A stretch of 64,000 nucleotides of DNA, taken from an uncultured Sterolibacterium sp. (GTDB lineage Bacteria; Pseudomonadota; Gammaproteobacteria; Burkholderiales; Rhodocyclaceae). A program made the translations under genes and the position numbers. The stretch spans positions 1 to 64,000 of the forward strand of contig CAIVDC010000076.1 of the NCBI GenBank assembly GCA_903904605.1, in the 5' to 3' direction. How positions within the stretch are numbered: the first letter of the stretch is position 1; each line of letters opens with the position of its first letter. Shown here piece by piece: positions 58,459-64,000 of the stretch. The notes below the pieces were generated by a model. That model searched no databases. It was not told the DNA's origin and worked only from the letters and a program-made list of their open reading frames with translations.

Positions 58459-59403
58459 ATGAAACTCTCGGGCCTGCGTACATTCAAGTTCAACAAGACC
58501 TGGATTGTCCTCGGGGTGGCCCTTGCCGCCGGGCTGGCGGCGGCCCTAGGCGCGAAACACTACCTTGCCAATCAGATGGCCGCCATCGAGGCGCGCGCGA
58601 AGGGCAAGACCGTGGCCATCGTGGTGGCCAAGCGCGATCTGGCCAAGGGCACCCGCCTGTCGGCCGAGAGCCTGGCGGTTCGTCCGGTACCGCAGGATTT
58701 CGCCCACTCGGCCGCCGTCGTACCGGAGCAATTTGACGGCATTGACGGTCAGGTCCTGGCTTACCCCGTCAAGAGCGGCGAGATGATCTTTTGGGGACTG
58801 CTGGAAAGCAGGAAATCCGCCGGCTTTTCATCGCGGGTGGAATCAGGGCGTCGCGCCATGACGGTGCAGGTCGATGAAATCAACTCGATTTCCGGCCTGC
58901 TTGAACCCGGCGACGCCATCGATCTGATGGTCACCATCGACCAAAGGGGCCGGAAAATCACTTTTCCGCTGGTGCAGAACGTCAAGGTCATGGCGACAGG
59001 CCAGCGTTCGGTGGATGACAAGAAGAGCGGCGAGCGACGGCAGTATTCCAGCGTTACGCTCGACACCACGCCGGAACAGGCGCAAATTGTCATCGTTGCC
59101 CGCGAGGCCGGCAGGATCACCGCGCTGTTGCGCAATCCTCAGGACAGGAAGGCGATGTCCAATGTTCGCCGCGATCTCGCCGCGCTCTTGGGTATTCGGA
59201 ACGGCAAGGACGAAGTTTTCGATAACGATGAGCGCCAGGTTCCTGTGCTCTATGGCGGTCGTGCCGGAAAGCTTCCGCCAGAGGGCCTCCAACTCGGTCA
59301 ATACGCGAGCGCCTCCGACTCCGCTTTTCCGACGGGTTCGGGTTCACAGGTGCCGGGTCTTCCCGCTGCACCGCGGCATGTACCTGCACCAGGCCGGCCT
59401 TGA
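58459..59403 (+). CDS. cpaB: Flp pilus assembly protein CpaB/RcpC
   Basis: 314 aa. An N-terminal membrane helix (WIVLGVALAAGLAAALGAKHYL) precedes the SAF domain (VAIVVAKRDLAKGTRLSAESLAVRPVPQDF) and the RcpC domain (GRRAMTVQVDEINSISGLLEPGDAIDLMVTI). CpaB/RcpC is periplasmic and works with the secretin in pilus passage. The C-terminal 50 residues are Pro/Gly/Ser-rich and variable. Confidence 0.93.
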   Translation: MKLSGLRTFKFNKTWIVLGVALAAGLAAALGAKHYLANQMAAIEARAKGKTVAIVVAKRDLAKGTRLSAESLAVRPVPQDFAHSAAVVPEQFDGIDGQVLAYPVKSGEMIFWGLLESRKSAGFSSRVESGRRAMTVQVDEINSISGLLEPGDAIDLMVTIDQRGRKITFPLVQNVKVMATGQRSVDDKKSGERRQYSSVTLDTTPEQAQIVIVAREAGRITALLRNPQDRKAMSNVRRDLAALLGIRNGKDEVFDNDERQVPVLYGGRAGKLPPEGLQLGQYASASDSAFPTGSGSQVPGLPAAPRHVPAPGRP

Positions 59404-59433
59404 TTCGTCGAGGCCCTTCAACTGCGTTCCCCA

Positions 59434-61137
59434 ATGACAGGCAACGACATGACTCATTTTCCGAGAAAGCACGGACCTGACCGCGCTGTCGGCAGTTCTG
59501 TGCAGGGACTCATCGGTGCGGTACTGCTTTGCCTAATCTCCGGCGGTATCGTCCATGCGCAAAGCGCAAGTCCGGGCGAAGGGACAGTGAATTCCGCGAA
59601 GCAAGCGCCGGCTGTTCCGGTGGCAGCGAGCTTGCTCAAGAACAGCTTCGGAGAAAGTCTCCGGTCCAGGATCAAACGTCCGCGTATGGTCCTGAGCCAG
59701 CCCTATGACCCGATCAAGAGCCACGACGACCCGGCACCGATTCCCGAGATAGAAATGTTTGTCGGCGAGTCGCGGGTATTCCCCGCCCCGGCCGTGGCGC
59801 GCATCGCCGTCGGCAACGGGCAGATCATGACCGCTGCGGCGCTCGACAACAAGGAAGTGATCATCTTCGCCAACGCGGTGGGAACTTCATCGCTTTTCAT
59901 ATGGAACGAGGACGGACGTTATCAGAGGGTCAAGGTCAATATCGTCCCGGGCGACACCAGTCGCATCGCCAGCGAGGTAGCTAAATTTCTCTCTGCGATC
60001 CCCAATGCCAAGGCGGCCATCGTGGGTGACAAGGTGATCGTCGAAGGCGACAACCTGTCAGACGCAGATCTGGCAAAGATAGAGCAACTCGGACTGCGCT
60101 ATCCACAAATCGTGAACTTCACCAATCGCCTGGGCTGGGAACAGATGGTGATGATGGACGTCAAGGTGGTCGAATTTCCAGTCACCGAACTGCGCGATGT
60201 CGGATTCAAATGGGGCACGACCGGAGGTGCTGCAATCGGCGGGGTATGGGCGCCGATCCGCCGCGGCAATGCCGGCCCCTATCAGCTCAACATCATCTCG
60301 GGGCAGGACACGCCGGCACCGGTCACCAATCAGAGCGGCGGCCTTCCGGTGATCTTCCCGCAGGGGCTGAATATCCTGAGTGCAGTCAATCTGGGATTGA
60401 ACGCGCAGCTCAATCTCCTGGCTCAGGAAGGCCGGACAAGCATTCTTGCCGAACCGCAACTGTCCACCCGCAACGGAACGAAGGCGAGTTTCCTTGCCGG
60501 TGGCGAATTTCCCTACGTCGTTTCCACCATCAACGGACCCAGCGTCTTCTTCAAGCCCTATGGCGTCAAGCTTGACATTCTCCCTCGCGTGGATAAAAAC
60601 GGCGTGATTCGCGCCACAGTCGAATATGAAGTCAGTTCCATCGACGACTCGATCACTACCGCCGCAGGCCCGGCCCTGCGCACACGCAAGACCAATACCG
60701 AGTTCAATGTGAAAAGCGGCGAGACCATCGTCCTTTCCGGATTGCTTGCACGCGAAGACAGCACCAACATCGAAAAACTGCCGTTTCTCGGCGACATCCC
60801 GATCTTGGGCGCCCTGTTCAAGTCCAAGCGCTACCAGAACAAGGAAACGGAACTGGTGGTGTTTGTCACGCCCATGGTCATCGACAGCCATTCTCCCGGA
60901 CTGGTCGATCGCGTCGAACGCGCCGCGGAACGTTTGCAGCAGAATCTTGGTGAGCGACCCTACCTTGGTGATCCGCTTCAACCCGGTCACGACCCGGTGC
61001 TTGTCGGCCCCTCTGCCCGGAGCTCTGCGGACATACCGCTGACGATGTCGCCGACCTTGACCAGCCCGACTCCGGCGCGCGCCATTCAGAACGGCAGCGG
61101 CCATTCGTGGCCGGAATCCCCAGCAGAAAAGGATTGA
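59434..61137 (+). CDS. cpaC: Flp pilus secretin CpaC/RcpA
   Basis: 567 aa; a Sec signal ends near GGIVHAQS. An internal ATG at 59449 is an alternative start. The N-terminal pilus-secretin domain reads IEMFVGESRVFPAPAVARIAVGNGQIMTAAALDNKEVIIFANAVGTSSLFIW. The secretin domain follows from about residue 260 (LNLLAQEGRTSILAEPQLSTRNGTKASFLAGGEFPYVV; SGETIVLSGLLAREDSTNIEKLPFLGDIPILGALFKSKRYQNKETELVVFVTPMV). It forms the outer-membrane channel. The C-terminal tail after residue 500 is low in conservation. Confidence 0.95.
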   Translation: MTGNDMTHFPRKHGPDRAVGSSVQGLIGAVLLCLISGGIVHAQSASPGEGTVNSAKQAPAVPVAASLLKNSFGESLRSRIKRPRMVLSQPYDPIKSHDDPAPIPEIEMFVGESRVFPAPAVARIAVGNGQIMTAAALDNKEVIIFANAVGTSSLFIWNEDGRYQRVKVNIVPGDTSRIASEVAKFLSAIPNAKAAIVGDKVIVEGDNLSDADLAKIEQLGLRYPQIVNFTNRLGWEQMVMMDVKVVEFPVTELRDVGFKWGTTGGAAIGGVWAPIRRGNAGPYQLNIISGQDTPAPVTNQSGGLPVIFPQGLNILSAVNLGLNAQLNLLAQEGRTSILAEPQLSTRNGTKASFLAGGEFPYVVSTINGPSVFFKPYGVKLDILPRVDKNGVIRATVEYEVSSIDDSITTAAGPALRTRKTNTEFNVKSGETIVLSGLLAREDSTNIEKLPFLGDIPILGALFKSKRYQNKETELVVFVTPMVIDSHSPGLVDRVERAAERLQQNLGERPYLGDPLQPGHDPVLVGPSARSSADIPLTMSPTLTSPTPARAIQNGSGHSWPESPAEKD

Positions 61138-61150
61138 CAGCGGGGGCTCA

Positions 61151-62878
61151 ATGCTGCAGGTAGAAATCATCGATGCCGATCAAGCTCCGCGTCTGGTTCA
61201 GGCTCCGGACGACTGTATCCTGGGCAAAGGCGCACAAACAGGGATTCAGCTGGACAGTTGGCGAGTATCGAAGGAGCATGCGCGCCTGCTCAGAACGCCC
61301 TCAGGTGTCTTGATAGAGGACATGGGATCGTTCGCCGGCGTCAGTGTCAACGGGCAACGCATCGATAGCCAGTTTGGTCCCTTGAAGGGCACCGACGTCA
61401 TCGGCATCGGCCCCTTCAAACTGCGCGTGACGGAAGTCGCCGCCTGGCCTGCACCGGAAGCGTCCCTTCCCAGTGAGGACCTGCCGCCGCGGCATGCCAT
61501 ACAAGCTGCGCCGGACCCGGCGGAGATTTCAGTTCTGAGACGCAGGGAAACGGAGTTCGAATGGCGGAAACACATCCACGGCAAATTGCTCGAGACCATG
61601 GACTTGCGCCGACACGATGTTTCCAGGATGAGCGACGAGCGCCTGCGGAGCGAGACAGACAGCTTGATCAGGCAGATTCTTCAGGAGCAAGACCAGGACA
61701 TTCCGCCGGAAATCGATCGCGACCTGCTGCGCAAGCAGGTGCTCGACGAAGCGATCGGACTGGGACCTCTGGAAGATCTCCTCGCCGACGATAGCGTCAG
61801 CGAAATCATGGTCAACCGTTGCGACGAAATCTATATTGAACGCCACGGTGTCCTGCAGAAACACACGCTCACCTTCACCGGTGACCGGGCAGTGATGGGT
61901 GTCATCGAACGCATCGTAGCACCGCTGGGGCGCCGCATCGACGAATCCTCGCCCATGGTTGATGCCCGACTGAAAGACGGTTCCCGGGTTAACTCCATCA
62001 TTCCACCGCTGGCGCTGAAGGGTCCGGCGCTCACCATACGCAAGTTCGCCAAGCATAAACTGAACGCAGAGGACCTGGTGCGCTTCGGTTCCATCAGTCG
62101 GGCCATGGCCGAGTTCCTGAGAATCTCCGTGGAATCCCGCAAGAACATCATCGTTTCCGGGGGCACCGGCTCCGGCAAGACCACGCTGCTCAACATCCTT
62201 TCCAATTTCATTCCACCAGGCGAGCGGGTGATCACCGTTGAAGATGCAGCGGAACTCAAACTGCATCACGAACATCTGGTCAGCCTGGAATCCCGTCCTG
62301 CCAACGTCGAAGGCAAGGGCGCAGTCCATATACGGGATCTGGTCAAGAACACTTTGCGCATGCGACCTGATCGCATCGTCGTCGGTGAGTGCCGGGGTTC
62401 GGAAGCGCTTGACATGCTGCAAGCCATGAACACCGGTCACGAAGGCTCCCTCACCACGCTCCATGCCAATTCCTCGCGGGATGGCTTGGCCAGGTTGGAA
62501 ACAATGGTGCTGATGGCCGGCATGGACTTGCCGCTCACCGCCATTCGCGAGCAGATAGCCTCGGCGGTGGATTTGATCGTGCAACAGACGCGCTTTGCCT
62601 GCGGCGCCAGGATCGTCAATAGCATCACGGAGATCACCGGGATGGAGAGCGGCAAGATCCAGATTCAGGAGCTCTTCAAGTTCGTCCACAAGGGCTACGA
62701 AGGGGCCAACAGAAAGATAGTCGGCTACTTCACGGGTTGCGACATGGTGCCGAGATTCTACGAGGAACTGCTCGTCGCCCGAAACGATCTGGATATGTCG
62801 ATCTTTAAACCGTCCGATGACATCATGGTCGCGTCTGGCGGTCCGACCGAGACGGGCTTCGAGCGACACCATGAGTGA
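61151..62878 (+). CDS. cpaF: Tad ATPase CpaF/TadA with N-terminal FHA domain
   Basis: 575 aa. Residues 10-95 form an FHA (phosphothreonine-recognition) domain: CILGKGAQTGIQLDSWRVSKEHARLLRTPSGVLIEDMGSFAGVSVNGQRI. From residue 180 the type II/IV secretion ATPase core follows: LGPLEDLLADDSVSEIMVNRCDEIYIERHG, Walker A VSGGTGSGKTTLLN, Asp box VEDAAELKLHHEH, MRPDRIVVGECRGSEALDMLQAMNTGHEGSLTTLHANS. It powers pilus assembly at the inner membrane. The FHA fusion is not usual in CpaF and may tie the motor to Ser/Thr kinase signalling. It overlaps tadB by 8 bp. Confidence 0.95.
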   Translation: MLQVEIIDADQAPRLVQAPDDCILGKGAQTGIQLDSWRVSKEHARLLRTPSGVLIEDMGSFAGVSVNGQRIDSQFGPLKGTDVIGIGPFKLRVTEVAAWPAPEASLPSEDLPPRHAIQAAPDPAEISVLRRRETEFEWRKHIHGKLLETMDLRRHDVSRMSDERLRSETDSLIRQILQEQDQDIPPEIDRDLLRKQVLDEAIGLGPLEDLLADDSVSEIMVNRCDEIYIERHGVLQKHTLTFTGDRAVMGVIERIVAPLGRRIDESSPMVDARLKDGSRVNSIIPPLALKGPALTIRKFAKHKLNAEDLVRFGSISRAMAEFLRISVESRKNIIVSGGTGSGKTTLLNILSNFIPPGERVITVEDAAELKLHHEHLVSLESRPANVEGKGAVHIRDLVKNTLRMRPDRIVVGECRGSEALDMLQAMNTGHEGSLTTLHANSSRDGLARLETMVLMAGMDLPLTAIREQIASAVDLIVQQTRFACGARIVNSITEITGMESGKIQIQELFKFVHKGYEGANRKIVGYFTGCDMVPRFYEELLVARNDLDMSIFKPSDDIMVASGGPTETGFERHHE

Positions 62879-63731
62879 AGGCGAAGTACTCGGTCTGCTG
62901 ACCTTGATCGCGGCCTTCTCGGCGGGACTTCTCGCCTGGTTCGCCATCGATGTGGGTACCGTGAGCTTGGCGCGCTACCGCGCTTATTTCACGGAACATG
63001 CCAAATTCAAGGTGGAAGAGTTCTTCCTGTTCATCGACCCGACGAGACTTTTCATCGCGAACCTAGCCGTCATGTCGCTGGGCGCTCTGTTGGCATGGAT
63101 CGCGACGGGCAGCGCCTTGACTGCGGTTCCGGTCTTTCTGGCTTTGGCCCTGCTGCCGCGAATGGCGTATGCCTGGATGCGCAAGAGCCGGTTGAAGAAG
63201 TTCGAAGAGCAACTACCGGATGCGCTGATGATGCTCTCGGGTGACCTGCGCGTCGGCCTGGGCTTGAGTTTGGCACTTCAACAGGTGGTTGCCGAGGCCC
63301 AGGCGCCGCTGGCCCAGGAGTTTGCCCTGATGTTGCGCGAACAACGGCTCGGCGTGACCTTGGAGCAAAGCCTGAACAATCTCAGTCGGCGCATGCCGAC
63401 TCAAACGACCACCCTGGTTACCGCCGCCATGCGCATTGCCAACGAGACCGGAGGCGGTCTGGCCGAAACCCTGGACCACACCGCTCAAACCATCCGAACC
63501 CGACTGCAGATGGAAGGCAAGATCGGCGCACTCACCGCCCAAGGCAAACTGCAGGCTTGGGTGGTCGGGCTGTTGCCGATTGTCCTGATGGCGATTCTCA
63601 ACAAGATGGAGCCGGACGCCATGGGCTTGCTCTGGTCAACCCGCATCGGCTGGGCCAGCATCACGGCAATCATATTCCTGGAACTCATGGGAATTTACAC
63701 GATACGCAGGATCGTCGCGATCGATGTTTGA
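62871..63731 (+). CDS. tadB: Tad inner-membrane platform protein TadB
   Basis: 286 aa from the ATG at 62871. It has an N-terminal helix, a helix pair near residues 60-100 and the T2SSF domain (LPDALMMLSGDLRVGLGLSLALQQVVAEAQAPLAQEFALMLREQRLGVTLEQSLNNLSRRMPTQTTTLVTAAMRIANETGGGLAETLDHTAQTIRTR), then two C-terminal helices. It pairs with TadC as the membrane platform for pilus assembly. Confidence 0.92.
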   Translation: MSEGEVLGLLTLIAAFSAGLLAWFAIDVGTVSLARYRAYFTEHAKFKVEEFFLFIDPTRLFIANLAVMSLGALLAWIATGSALTAVPVFLALALLPRMAYAWMRKSRLKKFEEQLPDALMMLSGDLRVGLGLSLALQQVVAEAQAPLAQEFALMLREQRLGVTLEQSLNNLSRRMPTQTTTLVTAAMRIANETGGGLAETLDHTAQTIRTRLQMEGKIGALTAQGKLQAWVVGLLPIVLMAILNKMEPDAMGLLWSTRIGWASITAIIFLELMGIYTIRRIVAIDV

Positions 63732-63743
63732 GCAGAGACCCTC

Positions 63744-64000
63744 ATGGCTGAATATATTCTCGACGGCTCGACGCTGATCACACTCGGCGTGATATTGGCA
63801 ACAGGCCTGTCCGCTGCCTTGATCGCGGCTCTTCTCGGCCATGCGGTGGCGGCAGTTCCGGAAGAGAAGCGCGAGTACAAGGACACGCCGCCCTTCGGCT
63901 TCCGGCTCGTCTGGTGGCCGATTCAGTGGATCAGTCATTATCTCGAGCCATTGATTGCCCATAAGACCCATTGCCGCTTGCTGGCCAAGTTGCGCAAGGC
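63744..64000 (+). CDS. tadC: TadC-like platform protein, N-terminal fragment (cut by window edge)
   Basis: The frame opens MAEYILDGSTLITLGVILATGLSAALIAALLGHAVAAVPEEKREYKDTPPFGFRLVWWPIQWISHYLEPLIAHK and runs to the window edge without a stop, so it is missing from the ORF track. The N-terminal helix and position 12 bp after tadB indicate TadC, the usual next gene. The T2SSF domain would lie beyond the window. Confidence 0.75.
   Translation, partial: MAEYILDGSTLITLGVILATGLSAALIAALLGHAVAAVPEEKREYKDTPPFGFRLVWWPIQWISHYLEPLIAHKTHCRLLAKLRK

Noticed and set aside
61529-62947. 472-aa minus-strand ORF opposite cpaF
   Set aside because: Antisense shadow of the ATPase.

Overview
The window is high-GC DNA of a Gram-negative bacterium. 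It looks like a Rhodocyclales-type betaproteobacterium: the housekeeping block ntrX-ntrY-DUF4390-rsmB-htpX-fmt-def-LysM-dprA-smg-topB is in the order I associate with that group, and a transhydroxylase-type molybdoenzyme locus sits beside it. No species is claimed.

Region 1 (1-16.6 kb) is an accessory catabolic locus. On the minus strand it holds a Liv-type ABC importer (livH, livM, livG, livF and a binding protein), two LysR regulators, a molybdopterin oxidoreductase of 716 aa, two small cupins, and a pair resembling the two subunits of pyrogallol-phloroglucinol transhydroxylase. The large subunit carries an extra N-terminal SCP2-like lipid/sterol-binding domain. The small subunit lacks Cys ligands of its third Fe-S cluster. 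A 4,5-dihydroxyphthalate-decarboxylase-like protein and two further Liv binding proteins flank it. The inferred role is uptake and molybdenum-dependent, water-derived hydroxylation of an aromatic or polycyclic substrate; the substrate is unknown.

Region 2 (16.7-37.4 kb) is mostly housekeeping: an MBL hydrolase, mscL, a ROK kinase, an MFS carrier, priA, hemE, the NtrYX-like two-component pair (response regulator with a decayed AAA+ domain), rsmB, htpX, fmt, def, a LysM protein, dprA, smg, topB and a PheC-like periplasmic dehydratase.

Region 3 (37.7-43.8 kb) has a prepilin peptidase (tadV/cpaA type) and a bufferin (copper-buffering RiPP) cluster: precursor bufA, MNIO enzyme bufB, partner bufC, DoxX, an ECF sigma factor and its zinc-finger anti-sigma. 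An ECF-type promoter candidate precedes bufA. Next to it is an unusual formyltransferase-double ACT fusion.

Region 4 (43.8-54.7 kb) is mixed: a ketopantoate-reductase-like enzyme and a type II haloacid dehalogenase, an orphan PocR-domain histidine kinase, an sCache chemoreceptor, an MFS carrier, an FMN-binding protein, an atypical phosphofructokinase, a split ChrA chromate transporter, an IS5-like transposase remnant and tRNA-Gly(CCC).

Region 5 (54.9-64 kb) is a Tad/Flp pilus locus: flp pilin, TadG-like, TadE-like, an unknown secreted protein, a second Flp-like pilin, cpaB/rcpC, the secretin cpaC/rcpA, an FHA-domain-fused cpaF/tadA ATPase, tadB and the start of tadC. No tadZ/cpaE lies in the visible part, and the prepilin peptidase is 17 kb away.
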